Origin: Ilex aquifolium | Lineage: Eukaryota; Streptophyta; Magnoliopsida; Aquifoliales; Aquifoliaceae | DNA: 64,000 nucleotides | NCBI GenBank assembly: GCA_951799425.1 | Contig: OX637391.1 | Location: forward strand, 18,462,551 to 18,526,550 | Direction: 5' to 3' | Shown: positions 32,746 to 45,350 of the stretch, piece by piece | How positions within the stretch are numbered: position 1 is the first letter of the stretch | Layout: every line of letters starts with the position of its first letter | Made by a program: the position numbers and the translations under genes | Notes under the pieces: model-generated | The model's input: the letters and a program-made list of their open reading frames with translations, nothing else | What the model was told of the DNA's origin: nothing | The model's database searches: none

Positions 32746-32905
32746 GCTATACTTACTAAATTTTCTTAGCAAATCTCCATTTCAAAAGATATGACACAAT
32801 TTTTTACTATCAAATAAGTGGATCCCATTAATATTTAATGATGAAGATTGTGTCACATCATTTGAGATGAGAGCTTAATTCAATACTGATACACTAATAA
32901 ACATA
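32746..32905. mobile_element. Foldback MITE family X, uninterrupted copy
   Basis: Arms such as ttcaaaagatatgacacaat and attgtgtcacatcatttgag pair with each other across a loop of about 45 bases. The same unit occurs at 33749-33859 and resumes at 43168, where an LTR element interrupts it. Confidence 0.75.
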
Positions 32906-33748
32906 ATGGTCACAACTTTGAATAATGCTATTTGGATCTAAAAATCTGACCTGATTTACTGACATAATGATGTGGCTTCATAGGAATTATTGGATCAACA
33001 ACAAGTTTCAATGTTTGATGAGGCCTGCAGTCAGTCCAAATGTCACAGTGAATTAGGTCAGCAAATTATGTCAATAAATTATGTCCTAGTAACATTGTTC
33101 GTCATTAAATCATCACATTAGATTCAAATTAAATTCTATTAACATTTCTCGTTTGTAAAACCTGTAAAAAAAGGCATGCATCAACTACGTACGGAGAAAT
33201 TAAATAAAAATTTATGGGACATAAATGTATACGGTTGGACTTAGAAATAAGATTTCAACTCAACACACTCACTAAGAATCTTCATTTTCAACGGAAAAGT
33301 ATCACTTATAACAAGAGAAATTGTTGCTAGACTTGTCAATTGGAGAATTTTTTCGCATAGCCTTGGGATGCAATTAAATTTTGAAATGCATGGTAGATTC
33401 CTCCCCAAGAAAAAGATGAGAAATTGTAAAATTTTGTGCAATTTACAAGAAAAGACTAGACATACATGATATAAAGGATATTAAAATGATATATTATTAA
33501 AACTTTTATAAGTACAGTACCAAGTTACAACATCACAATAGATTGTTTAATTCTGCTTTAATCTCAACATTTCGAATTTGATCGCATGGAAACGGACTCT
33601 TTGTACAAAAGAATATATATGTAAGACGTCTAATGTTCCCTATGTCCTACAATAACAGAAGTCTCATGCACAAAATGATTTGTTTTATCCCGATTTGATA
33701 TACTCTAATTAACATAACACAACCCTAATCCTGATAATTGAAATAACA
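32906..33748. other. AT-rich spacer, no gene seen
   Basis: It contains a degenerate relative (32930-33105) of the repeat text at 32456-32720 and nothing with coding character. Confidence 0.45.
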
Positions 33749-33859
33749 ATGCTATACTGATTAAGATTTCTTATAACAAATTTCATCGCAAATGATGTGA
33801 CACAGTTTTTACCATTAAATAAGTGAGTTCCATTAATATTCAATGATGGAGATTGTGTT
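33749..33859. mobile_element. Foldback MITE family X, left half of an interrupted copy
   Basis: Matches 32746-32860 closely (gacacagtttttaccattaaataagtg). It breaks off at gattgtgtt, and the missing half (gtgtcacatcac...) appears at 43168-43220 behind the minus-strand Tat element. Confidence 0.75.
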
Positions 33860-34657
33860 TGATGGTGCTCGAAAATAGTGGCCCAAGTTCAGTTTCCCTA
33901 TCAGTTGTCCCAGAAAGGGCTCAGAGTAAATATGTAGAACAGTGGAATGAATGGAACAGTGAGGGAAGGATGAAAACACAGTGTAAGTGGTTCACCTTAG
34001 TCGAGAGACTTAGGCTACATCCACTGTAAGGGAGTCTCTTGCTCATTTGGGGTATATTGCTCAACTTGCGGGGGTTACAATGGTGTAGCTGGCTCAGAGC
34101 CTTTTACAATGTTTAAGTGTATTGAAGACTTGATAGAGCAAGGGAAGAAGATGATTTCCTACTATAGTAGAACAATATTCTATGTATACGAGTCACCTCT
34201 TCTAGGGTTTCCTGCAGCTCCCTTCTCATTTCTGTTGATTCTGTGGGCCCTCTTTTGTCCTGTAACAATCTTTGCCATGTGACGCCACTACGCCCGCAAC
34301 CTTTGAATGGTTATACGCACCAATACACTCAGTACCAGGGAGTGCATGTTTGTTATGAGTGTCAGAAATGGTCTCCTGGTCCTTAGGACACGTGGCGCGG
34401 TGATGGAGCTTTAAGACAAGCATTAGGCCGAGCTTCCTCGTCGGGCTGACATATGGCTGAGCTGGACCGGGGTTGGGCTGGGCTGGAACCCAGATCCATT
34501 AGTACCATTGGGCCTTTTTCTTTGGGCTCGGTCCATTCTGCTCTTGGTATGGACAGGCTGTGGGTGCTTCACTCTGGCCAATACGCGAGTTGTGATTTTT
34601 TGGGCTCGTTGTGCTCTTTGATTATGGCAACCCATGCCCTAAATCCCATCCTTATCA
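33860..34657 (-). repeat. 3' LTR of the minus-strand Tat element
   Basis: 798 bp, beginning TGATAAGGATGG and ending CACCATCA on the minus strand. A polypurine tract (minus strand GGGGTTGGGGGGCAAC) abuts it at 34658-34673. Confidence 0.92.
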
Positions 34658-34929
34658 GTTGCCCCCCAACCCCAGGTCACGAGGATGACGTCAGCTCAGA
34701 CCGAGGGTTAAAATCGTCTTTTTTGAATTTGACATGGTTTTCCTGAGCGGCGGTTGTGCTTGATTGTCGGTTTTGACCTGAGTTGTGCTGTGTCAACCTT
34801 TGCCGGCTGTGATGAGATGGTTATCGCCCACGTGTCACCCACAAGAACGCCTGTTGGTAAAGTTTTTTTTGCGTGTTTTGTTATATGTCTGTCACAAATT
34901 AAATGCTATGCACATAAAAGAGGGAAAAA

Positions 34930-36490
34930 CCCTTCGCCTTTCCCACCTTGTGGTTTTTGAATTCTCATCTATTCGTGCTCTCTTTTTCTTCCTTCGACTT
35001 CTGAGGCGTCTTGTTCAAAGCTCTTCGGCGATTTAGGGTTTTCGCGTTTTCAATCCCTTTCTGCTTCTAGCGTTTGACTAGGTACGTTTCTTTCCCTTCT
35101 TTCTTTTTGCGCAATCTGGATCCCTTCAACCTTACTTGGTGGGGCTTTGGGTTCCGTTTTCTGGTTTGGAGATTTAGCTACTTCAGGAATCGTTCCGATG
35201 ATTTTTCTTCCCTTTCGCAGTTTGTAGGTCACTCTATGTTGTTGAAGTTATCCTTCTTCAGGAACTGGTGTCTGAAACCCTTGTTCTTAACGGACTGTGT
35301 CTTGCATTTTCCCTCTCTTCATTCTGATTTGCGATCGGATCCATTGATGGGGAGGGTTGTAGTTTCTTCTTCTGAATTCGAGTTCGAGGACCAGGGAGAT
35401 GAGAATGTTTCTGCGGCCTCCACTAGTGGATGTTCTAAGGAGCTGGCGATGTAATAGTCGGTGGTGATAGGCTTTCTTTTTCCCCGTCAGAAAATTTAGA
35501 GTTCCTTCCTAGGGGATCTACCGAGGAGGCTTCCGGGTTGGTCCTTGAGGTTCCAGCTTCGGCCCCATTAGTAGAGGTCCAGGTTCCCTTGGCGTTACCC
35601 TCCTCTTCCTCTGGTTAATCTAAGAAGAGGAAGTCTACGGCGGCTCTGCCTTCTAAACTCAAGAAGAAGTCCCGTCGGGATCTGTTAGACCTAACTTGCT
35701 GTGCTGAGTCGACTCCTAGTCACCTTGATGACGAGGATCTAAAGGAGTTGAGGCAGGAATACCATTTTCCTGACTCTGTGGTATTACATTCTCCTGAGGA
35801 CCACGAGAGGTGTAACTCCTCCATCCCTGGGCTGACCTGTTTCTTTGAGTCTGCATTCTGAGTTGGCCTTCGATTCTCTGTTCATCCCTTCATTCGGGAT
35901 ATTCTTGCTTTTTACCAAATCTGCCCAACCTGATTTTCTCCAAATGGGTGGGGTCTTCTGATCGGTTTTCTTGTTCACTGGTTCGAGAGTGGGAATGACT
36001 CTCGTCCCACCATTCGAGAATTTGTCTCTCTTTTTCAACTCAAGTCTTCCCCTTCTATGGGCTTTTTGTACTTCGCCAAGAGGGTGAAAGCGAAGAACTT
36101 GATTTCTGGGCTTCCTTCTTCCAATAAAGGTGGAAACCGAGGTTTTTCTTCGTTAAAGGTGACTCCTAGGAGTTATCGGGGGAGCCTGGTGACGTTCCTC
36201 GTATTCCCAGGTTTTAGGGAATCCCTAGGAACATTAGTAAGCCTAGTCTTTAAACACTTTCTTTCCTTGTTCGTTTTCACCGTTATCTGCTAATTTCTGA
36301 CTCGTCTTGTAGGCTTTTGTCCCACACTTAACGCGGAGGAGGCCGCCAGAGTTGCTAGAACCAAGGCCTTGGGATTGCAATCTTTTTTCGAGCTTGTAAT
36401 TGACGAGAATCTTGCAAAGCACGAGCTCGGGACACCCGTCGATCCTGCTTTGGATACAACACTATCTCTTGCCCCCAGCCTGAATCCATG
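34930..36490 (+). pseudogene. Antisense ORF of the minus-strand Tat element
   Basis: On the strand opposite gag-pol, between integrase and the 3' LTR, plus-strand coding text is visible. An acidic/serine-rich N-terminal part (SSSEFEFEDQGDENVSAAST) is followed by a basic stretch (KKRKS) and a conserved-looking region near 35740-36110 (YHFPDSVVLHSPEDHE, HPFIRDILAFYQICP). It ends in a helical part near 36320-36490. Layout and the HPF...LAFYQI phrase resemble plant gypsy-type Transposase_28 antisense proteins, as in the 6971-17306 element. Broken several times. Confidence 0.6.
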
Positions 36491-36536
36491 AACCAAGATC
36501 TAATCATGGCTGTTTTTTTGGATACCGAGAAGACGA

Positions 36537-36680
36537 GCTGAAAAGCTCTTAGGCTGAAAAGCCTAGTAGTCTCAAGCTGAGAAGCTCGTAGGCTGAAAAG
36601 CCTAGTAGTCCTGAGCTGAAAAGCTCTTAAGCTGAAAAGCCTAGTCGTTCTGCGCAATTGAAGAGCTCGCGGTTTTTTCG
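36537..36680. repeat. Short tandem repeats in the Tat 3' region
   Basis: About three units of 45 bp, each made of two related halves built on gctgaaaagctctt and aggctgaaaagcctagtag. The position matches the tandem array of the 6971-17306 element although the sequence is different. Confidence 0.85.
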
Positions 36681-36846
36681 AGCAGAAATGCTTGTGGGCT
36701 GATTTAAGTGCAAAATTTCTATTTCACGAGAACCTCATAAATTTTATTGATCTAAAAAATGGGGTGTTACAATGGTCCTCTATTATAGTGGTTTTTAGAG
36801 GACTTTACTAGTAGTAACGCTTCAGGTGATCTGCATTCCAAGAATG

Positions 36847-39800
36847 TTATGAGTCCCTTCCTTCTTCTGTTTGTAACTCGTAATTTCCAGGTCGGATCAC
36901 CCTTTTCACGATGTAGGGCCCTTCCCTGTTTGGGCCAAGCTTTCCATGGGTTGGATCCTTCCTAGCTGGGAGCAGCTTTTTCAGCACCAAGTCGTCTGGC
37001 TTGAAACTCCTCCTCCTCACTCGCTTGTTATAGTATTTGGTTTTGTTCCTTTGGTACGAGAATATCCGTTGGAGTGCTTCTTCTCTCTTTTCATCTAGGA
37101 GGTCAAGATTGACCAATAGGGACCTCTCGTTCTGCTCGGGATCGAAGAGTTTGGCCCTTGCGGAAGGCAAGCTAACTTCAACTAGGGGCATCGCCTCTGT
37201 TCCTTACGCAAGGCTGAAAGGAGTCTCGCATGTCGTGGTCCGATATGCCCACAATACCGTCGAGAGATGGTCCACCCATTGGGACTTAGACGTTTTCAGT
37301 CTTGTCTTTAGAGCGAGCTTGATGGTTCTAATGGTGACCTCGGCTTGCCCATTGGATTACGGATGTGCGAGCGCCGAGAAGTAGTTCTTGATTCCCCGCT
37401 CGGCGCAGAAACCCGTGAATTTCGGATTATCGAACTGCTTCCCATTATCTGAAACCAACGCCCTAGGGACACCGAAAAGGCAGACCATTGATTTCCAAAC
37501 AAAGTTCTTAACCTTCTGCGCGGTGATTTTGGCCAATGGCTCAGCCTTTTGCCCACTTGGTGAAATAATCCACTGCGACTACAACAAATTTGCACTGTCC
37601 AACACCGATCGGCAGAGGCCCCAGGATGTCTAATCCCCATTGCTGGAAAGGCCATGGGCTGACGACGGGTGTGAGTTGTTCCTGCGGGCAGTGTGGCAGA
37701 TTGCCGTGAATCTGGCAGACCTGACATTTTTTCACCATCTCCTTCGCGTCTTTGGCCATGGTGAGCCAAAAGTATCCTTGTCGTAGTGTCTTGCTTGCCA
37801 AAGTTCTCGCACCGATGTGGTTTCCGCATATGCCTTCGTGAATTTTTCTCAGAATGTAATCTGCCTCCATTCTAGACACACATTTCATTAGAGGAAACGA
37901 AAAACCTTTTTTATATAGGTTACCTTAGACACACAAAGCTCTGGACCTTAGCTTTGACACTTCTTTCAGGTCATTAGGGAGTACCCCATCTTGTAGGAAA
38001 GATATGATGGGATCCATCCACGAAACGATTTCTTGGATTGGCATGACTTGGTTTTCCCTGGCCTAATCCTCATCGAGCTGGATACTGGGCTCGGCAAGGA
38101 TTTTAATGGAAACCTTCCCTGAAGAATCTTGTTGGGAGGTTGTGGCTAACTTGGCCAGTGCGTCGGCTCAGACATTGGCTTCTCGGGGTACTTGGACTAG
38201 CTCAGCCAAAACAAACTTAATCAGCAAGCTGCGCACTTTCATCACGTAAAGTGCCATCTTGTCATCCCTAGCGGCATACTCCTCTTCGACCTGCCTGACC
38301 ACCAACTGCGAGTCGCTGTGGATCACGATCTACTATGCATCCATTGACAAGGCCAGGTTGAGGCCGAAAATGAGGGCTTCATACTCTGTTTCGTTGTTGG
38401 ATGCTTGAAATTCGAATCTCAAAGCGTACTCCAAGTCGTACCCCTTGGGCTATGTTAGGATCAGGCCGACCCCACTTCCTTGGGCGTTTGATGCTCCATC
38501 TATGTACAAATTCCAGGTTGGGATATCAAGGACGCAGTCTTGGTTTTCTGTACTCTCTTCAGGTGGTGAGGTAAATTCGGCAAGGAAGTCTGCTAGGACT
38601 TGTCCCTTGATCGCAGTTCTAGGCTTGAAATTGATGTCGAATTCGCTAAGCTCCATTGCCCACTTTACCAATCTCCCTGAGGCTTTCGGCTTATGCAGGA
38701 CCTGTCTCATCGGCTGGTCCATTGGACTCTCGATGGTGTGTGCTTGGAAGTAAGGCCTCAGCATCTGAGCTGATACTAAGAGGGCTAGCACGAGTTTCTC
38801 CATCTTTGGGTACCTCTCTTTGGCCTTCGTAAGGGCTTTGCTGCAGAAGTAAACTGGTTGCTGGACTTTTTCCTTATCCTTTACCAAGGCGGCGCTGACT
38901 GAGAACTCAAACACAGCCAGGTAGAGGGTTAGAACCCCTCCTTCCCGAGGGCTCGCAAGTACTAGTGGTGAGGCCAAATATGCCTTGAGGGCTTGGAAAA
39001 CCTTCTCACATTTCTCGTCCCACCGAAAGGCTTCCTTCAAGACCTTGAAGAATGGTTGGCACTTGTCAATGGAGGGTGAAACAAACCGATTGAGAGCCGT
39101 TATTCTTTCGGTCAGGCGTTGTATTTCCGAGTGCTGGTGGGGGACTTCATTTCGAGGACGGCCTTCACTTTCTCGAGGTTGGCCTCAATGCCCTTGCTGT
39201 TGACTATGAATCTCAAGAATTTCCTTGTCGACACCCTAAAGGCACACTTTGCTGGGTTTAGCTTCATCCTATACTGCCGCATAATTTTGAACGCCTCCTC
39301 AAGGTGCTGAATATGGGATTCGGCTTTAAGGGACTTCACGAGCATGTCGTCTATATATACCTCCATAGTTGAGCTGAGCTTCTCGCAGAACATCCTATTA
39401 ACCAACCTCTGGTAGGTGGCCCTGGCGTAATTCAATCTGAAAGGCATGATCTGATAACAAAAGATCCCTTGCTCTGTAATGAACGAAGTTCTGGTCGTTC
39501 AGATCCTTTCTGATCTGGTTATACCCTGAGAAGGCATCCATGAAGCTGAGGAGCTCATGGCTAACTGTGGCATCGACTATTAGGTTGATCTGGGGTAGAG
39601 GAAAACTGTTTTTGGGGCATGCTCGGTTCAAATCAGTGAAGTCGATGCATAGCCGCCACTTGCCATTCACTTTCTTCACGAGCACGACATTAGCCAACCA
39701 GGTTTGATAATCTACCTCCCGGATGGCTTTTGCCCGTAGCAGCTTGGCCACCTCCTCATTAATAGCTCTCTGCCTTTCTGGTGAGAAGCTTCTCCTATTT

Positions 39801-40140
39801 TGTCTCACTGGTTGCAGTTCGGATCAACACTAAGCTGGTGTACAATCACTACGGGTTCTATTCCTTCCATATCTTCTTGTTTCCAGGCGAAGACATATGT
39901 GTTCTCCTTCAAGAACGAGATAAATTTTTCCTTGATGTCTGTGAGCAGCATAGTGCCTACGAAGACCACGTGCCCCCGGTCGTCGCCCATTTGCACAGGC
40001 TCCAGCTGCTCTGTGGGGGTGGGCCGCGTCTCCAACTCGTCCCTCATGTCCAAATCCTCTAGCTGGGCTGACTCTACCCCCTTCTGCCTCATTGATGCCA
40101 CATAGCATTCCCTGGCAAGGCGTTGATCCCCCCTGACCAT
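36847..40140 (-). pseudogene. pol region of the minus-strand Tat element
   Basis: Read leftwards: a leader into RT (about 39110-39810: VVLVKKVNGKWRLCIDFTDL, SFMDAFSGYNQI, YIDDMLVKS), RNase H (38640-39040: AFRWDEKCEKVFQALKAYL, DQPMRQVLHK), archaeal-type RNase H (about 38170-38510: WNLYIDGASNAQGSGVGLIL), integrase zinc finger and core (37300-37890: GNHIGARTLASKTLRQGYFW, CQVCQIHG, WGLDILGPLPIG), and a C-terminal part (36847-37190: KLGPNREGPYIVKRV). Two RNase H domains place it in Tat. Decayed. Confidence 0.9.
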
Positions 40141-40236
40141 GCCGACCCCATTCTCAGTGGGGAACTTTATTACTAAGTGGTATGCCGAAGGTATTGCTTT
40201 GATAGAATTGAGAGACGGTCTTCCGAGAAGGACGTT

Positions 40237-42291
40237 TTAGGCAGAGGGGGCGTCAACCACTATGAAACAGATAGTGGTTGTAACTTGACAGGGTTGGTCC
40301 CCCATAGTGAGGATGAGCTGGATAGGTCCGATCGGCAACACTCTCTCACCCGAGAAGCTTAGGAGATGCGTCTTTACGGGTTCAAGCCTTGATCTCTCTA
40401 TGTTGAGCTGATCAAAGGCCGACAGGAAGATGATATCTACCAAACTGCCATTGTCGATGAGCACTTGATGTATGGTCTTATTCGCGATGATTGCCTTTAT
40501 AACCAGGGGGTCGTCATGCGAGTGTTGGCATCTTGTAAGATCTGCGTTAGAAAAGGTAATCTCCACATCCCGACGAGGGGCTTTTCGAATTACCTGGACC
40601 TCAAGGAAATCTTTTGATCTTGCTCGTTTGGCGTACACCCTTCGTGTCGAGCTGGACTCACCTCCTCCTGCAAAACCCCCCAAGATGACCTGAATCTCTC
40701 CAAGGGCCTGCTGGTGTTGTTGTGGGGGTTGAGGGGCACCTCGGGAGTGTCGCCTCTGGTTGTTATGCTCTCTTCCTTCTCTTGCCACATAGTGGCGTAG
40801 GTGACCCTTTTGGATAAGGTATTCTATTTCCTTCTTGAGTTGGATGCAGTCGTTCGTCTCGTGGCCGGTGTCCTTGTGGAATTCACAGTACTTTGCGGGG
40901 TCCCTCCTCCTAGGATCAGATTTCATCCGAGGTGGCCATCGGATGAACCTTTCATTCTGGACCTGATGGAGGACCTATGCAATAGAGGTGACCAAGGGCG
41001 AAAGTCGCACTGGGGCGTATCGGGGCTGTAATTCTTGTGGCGGGGGCCCTAGGCGGTCTCTGACGTTGCCTCTTCTCTTAGGAGATGACTCTCTTCCCAT
41101 TCTCAAAGAGCAACCCCTCCTCGGTGACCGATCATGTTTTCTCTCCTTTCTGGGACTACGATCCCTCTTCTTTTTTCCTTTTTCTGTCGATGTCGAACCC
41201 CCTTTAAGGTGAAGGGCCTCCTCGTCGTTGATGCATTTTTTGGCTTTCGTCAGTACCTCGGCCATAGTGGCTTGAGGATTTTTTGCGATTGAGAACAGGA
41301 GATCCTTGGATTGAACTCCGAGCCCAGACATGAAAGTGGTCAGCTTGAACTTGTCATCCACACTTTCCACCTTCAGGCATTCTTGGTTGAAACGTTGTAC
41401 ATAGCTCCGGAGGGACTCGTTGGGCCCCTGTTTGACGGTTAAAAGGTGGTAGGACGGCTTCCTGTACGTCCTTGCTCCGATGAAGTGCGATACGAATTGT
41501 ATGGATAGCTCCCTGAAGGAGGAGATTGATGCTGGCTGTAGTCTATTGAACCAAGCAATTGCCGACCCTTTGAGGGTGATGGCAAAAGCTCGGCATTGTA
41601 TGGGGTCTGGGTACCCCTGGAGTTCTATCTAATTTTTGTAAGAGTTCAAGTAGTCAACCGGATCTTTGGTCCCGTCGAATGCCTCTATCGATGGCATCCG
41701 AAATTTCTGAGGGAGGGGGAAATCAAGGATCTCTGGGGCTAATGGTGACTCAGTTTGCTGGACCAGAGCGTCCATGGTGTTGGGAGTCTTCCCTTTAACC
41801 ATTTATTTCATATTAGCCAGCTCTCGTTGGAGCTCGCGAAGTTTCTGCTCCAAAAGGTGATCCATGACATCTGGCGGGGGAAGGGGTTTGTCTTCTCGAT
41901 AGGCGGCTCGGGCCCGATTGTGGGCTTCATCCTCAATGTGTTCCTCCCAATGTCTCCTCTAGTTATTTTCCCTAGAGTGGTTGTGCTCATGAAGCTCCGT
42001 GACCCCATTAGGCAGAGCTTGGCGTTCTTGAGGAGAAGCGTTGTGTTGTGCCGGAGGTGGAGGAGGTTCCTGATGGGCTGGTGGGAAGTATAGAAGCTGG
42101 TGTGTCTGTATCCACATCATCAACTCTTGGTTCTACTTTATCAATTGCATCGTGGTTCGAAGATAGGCTTCCAATTCGTTGAGCGGAGGGAGGTTTGCCG
42201 CTGGAGGGTGGTTCCTGACGTCCTCTTCGGGGGCCGGGAGATTCTCAGGTAAGTTCTGGAGAACTTGGGGATTGGTATGAGATTTACTCAT
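40237..42291 (-). pseudogene. gag-protease region of the minus-strand Tat element
   Basis: Starts at a Met at 42291 shortly after the primer-binding site. The gag capsid lies at about 41380-41700 (AITLKGSAIAWFNRLQPASI, LRSYVQRFNQECLKV), then a basic Arg/Ser-rich stretch (KKRDRSPRKERKHDRSPRRG). A CCHC knuckle lies near 40860-40890 (CEFHKDTGHETNDC), and the aspartic protease at about 40240-40540 has LIDNGSLVDIIF and LLSFSGERVLPIGP. The same knuckle form occurs in the 6971-17306 element. Broken. Confidence 0.85.
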
Positions 42292-42360
42292 ATTCCGAGT
42301 CGAAACCATCAAACTAACAAGGATGTAACAGATTCGAAGGAAAACGATGAAAATCGTTTC

Positions 42361-42376
42361 CCACAGACGGCGCCAA
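42361..42376 (-). other. Primer-binding site of the minus-strand Tat element
   Basis: The minus strand reads TTGGCGCCGTCTGTGG one base inside the 5' LTR, identical to the primer site of the young Tat element. Confidence 0.85.
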
Positions 42377-42377
42377 C

Positions 42378-43167
42378 TGATAGTACCTGAAAATAGTGGC
42401 CCAAGTTCAGTTTCCCTATCAATTGTCCCAGAAAGGGCTCAGAGTAAATATGTAGAACAGTGGAATGAATGGAACAGTGAGGGGAGGAAGAAAACACAGT
42501 GTAAGTGGTTCACCTTAGTCGAGAGACTTAGGCTACGTCCACTGTAAGGGAGTCTCTTGCTCCTTGAGGGTATATTGCTCAACTTGCGGGGGTTATAATG
42601 GTGTAGCTGGCTCAGAGCCTTTTACAATGTTTAAGGGTATTGAAGACTTGATAAAGCAAGGGAAGAAGATGATTTCCTACTGTAGTAGAACAGTATTCTA
42701 TTTATACGAGTCACCTCTTCTAGGGTTTCCGGCGGCTCCCTTCTCCTTTCTGTTGATTCTGTGGGCCCTTTTTTGTCCTGCAACAATCCCTGCCACGCGA
42801 CGCCACTACGCCCGCAGCCTTTGAATGGTTATATGCACCAATACACTCAGTACCAGGGAGTGCGTGTTTGTTATGAGTGTCAACAATGGTCTCCTTGTCC
42901 TTAGGACAGGTGGCGGGGTGATGGAGCTTTAAGACAGGCATTGGGCCGAGCTTCCTCCTCGGGCTGATATATGGTTGTAGACTGGGGCTGGGCTGGAACC
43001 CAGATCCACTGGTACCGTTGGACCTTTCCCTTTGGGCTCGATCCATTCTGCTCTTGGTATGGACAGACTGTGGGTGCTTCACTCGGGCCAATACGCGAGT
43101 TGTGGTTTCCTGGGCTCATTGGGCTCTTTGATTATGGCGGCCCATGCTTGAAGTCCCATCCTTATCA
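42378..43167 (-). repeat. 5' LTR of the minus-strand Tat element
   Basis: 790 bp, same ends as the 3' LTR. Differences are mostly transitions plus a few short indels. Confidence 0.92.
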
Positions 43168-43526
43168 GTGTCACATCACTTAGGATGAAAAAATTTATAA
43201 AAAACTTGGTAAACATAACATTACTATAATTGAAAGGTACATAAGTTGGCTCCTTTTGGCATTTTCGTCTTACCAGTGTCTGAAAACTTGGGTAAGCGTA
43301 TACAAAACTCCTCGGATGCAGCTATCATTTTCAGAGGTCTACTCTCTACATGGTTTACGAGTTTCAACCCTTCATATCACTAGATTTTCAACTCTTTTTT
43401 TTATATATTGATGAGAAGCTTCGGTTAGACACAAATTCAATAGATTGTGTCTTCAAGTATTGGTTCCCTTGACCATATGAGCAGAGACTAAACCAGAATA
43501 TCTATATCTGTATTTATATCTATATT
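43168..43526. other. Right half of interrupted MITE X, then spacer
   Basis: 43168-43220 completes the MITE split by the Tat element (gtgtcacatcacttagg). The rest is AT-rich without a gene. Confidence 0.6.
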
Positions 43527-44150
43527 TCTGTACTACTTATAAATGTCATGATATCTGAAAAACTTTTGATTTCTTATTTTATCCCTAATTATTGTACTAA
43601 AGTCAATTATACCCACTTATATACTTTCATCTAATTTTTATTTTTTACTCATATTTGACTTTTAACTTATTTTGGACTCTTTTATAAGAACTTTTAAATT
43701 CTTTTAAACTCATTTATTAGTAGCACAATTACATACAATTTTCTATATGTATATAAAGAAGTAAAGTTCTATATATGTTAAATTATTATACACGTGTAAT
43801 TATCAATTGAAATTACACGGTCCAATATATATTATATTTTATTTTTTAGTATGAAATAATATAATAATATTATAAGCGATCTAATTAATCTATTTAACAA
43901 AAGAAAAATTAATAATTCTATAATATAATTAGATAGACAAATGACTAAAGGAATTGGAGAGATACCTAAATAAATGACAGATTAGTTATTCAAAGACTTA
44001 TAGAATAAATGAATAATTAAATTTAGTAATAATTAAAATATGAATTAATTATTCAGCACTTAATTTATTCTTTAATTTAATTACTCATATAACTCAAGTG
44101 TTCTATAAAAAAAATATTATTTAAATTTGTTTACGTGCAACACACGCCGA
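43527..44150 (+). mobile_element. Non-autonomous Helitron, uninterrupted copy
   Basis: Starts TCTGTACTACTTATAAATG and ends near ttacgtgcaacacacgcc, without a clean CTAG end. It aligns along its length with 45351-45686 plus 59796-60075. It is therefore the empty-site reference for the larger Helitron insertion: the text aataatataataatattata is continuous here near 43852-43872. Confidence 0.75.
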
Positions 44151-45350
44151 TTATGACTCCACTTATAATTTCTTGAATAAAATAAAAGTAATTATTAATA
44201 TACTAATCACATTACTGTAATTAGGAATTAGTTAGATCAATTGAGATAAGGTTTAATATACTACTCTACAATATATATTATCAAGTAAATTAAAATTCTA
44301 AAACATTCAAGTTTTACTTAAAAATACACTACAATATCAATTTTTACATAAAATTTGAGTACAACTTAAAAAGTTTATTGTGATTGAAAAATTGTACTAA
44401 TATAACATAAATTGATTTTAAAAAACTATACATACGATTATTTGGTTAAACTTTTCGACGAAAAAAAAAATACATATATGTAGGAATTATGTTATTTTTC
44501 CGTATGAGATGAGTAATATTAGATTGATGAAGTTTTTGAAGGTTTTTTGAACATTTTATTTAAAATATAATGGTGTATATTTTTTCAAGGGTAATATGGT
44601 CAATCAATATTTTTTTATAGAAATTGATATTTATATATAGAGAATAGATAATTAAAAGAGATATGATAGAGAATTTGGAGATTTAAATACATAAGGATAA
44701 TATGATAATTTAGATATTTAATTGTGAAAGGATAGAGTGGTCTTTATAATTTTCTATAAGGGTAAAATAGAGATTTAAAAAGTTTTTCATCTTAAGGTAT
44801 TTTTATTAGTAGTATATATATGGATAGTTGGTATACACGTGCGTTGCACGTAAACCATTTTATATTATAATATTTTTATTTCTAATGGTTTGTGACTTTG
44901 TGGTATGTATTTGTTAAGATTGGAGTAACTTGAAAAAATAACTTTTGATGTGATTTTCTGCTATTTGTTCTTTAAAAAAAACGTAAAAAGGATTTATAAA
45001 AATAAAATAAAATATGGAAAGTAGTATCTGACTCGTGTATTAGGGATAAAGAAACAAAGTACATAATTTATATACCACTCATATAATTTATTAATTCCAA
45101 ATCAAAGGTAGGCATTTGAGGATGTGACTGTTTGGATGGTATTGATGAAAGTCAAATTGAAAAAAAAAAAAAAAAAGGTAAGGTTGTTTTAGAGGATATG
45201 ATTAAATTGAAAATCAAAAGTTTTCTCAATCTAACTCTAAACACTATAGCTCATAACAATTACTACCAACCATCCTAACCAATCCACACATATTTAGCAC
45301 ACCAATCAAAAGTTGATTTGGAATAAGGTAAAACAAATAATTCAAAATAA
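44151..45350. other. AT-rich stretch with further Helitron-like ends
   Basis: No gene. A reversed Helitron-like start lies near 44760-44823 (minus strand: tactactaataaaaatacc, gatgaaaaactttttaaatc). A reversed 3'-end-like palindrome acacgtgcgttgcacgt lies at about 44836-44852. These look like remnants of minus-oriented relatives of the 43527 and 45351 Helitrons. The boundaries are not resolved. Confidence 0.45.

Larger units (their letters stand above)
33860..43167 (-). mobile_element. Ty3/gypsy Tat-lineage element, minus orientation, broken
   Basis: A 9.3-kb LTR retrotransposon read right to left: 5' LTR 42378-43167, PBS, gag, protease, RT, RNase H, archaeal-type RNase H, integrase, a 3' region with an antisense ORF, 3' LTR 33860-34657. 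It sits in a MITE. The flanks gtgtt (33855-33859) and gtgtc (43168-43172) are the 5-bp duplication with one later change, as the uninterrupted MITE copy shows. The LTRs differ at roughly 7% of positions plus small indels, about 2.5-3 million years at 1.3e-8 per site per year. About a dozen breaks in the coding part. Confidence 0.93.

Noticed and set aside
34453-34746. Plus-strand frames in and beside the 3' LTR of the minus-strand Tat element
   Set aside because: They cross the LTR boundary and have no recognisable content.
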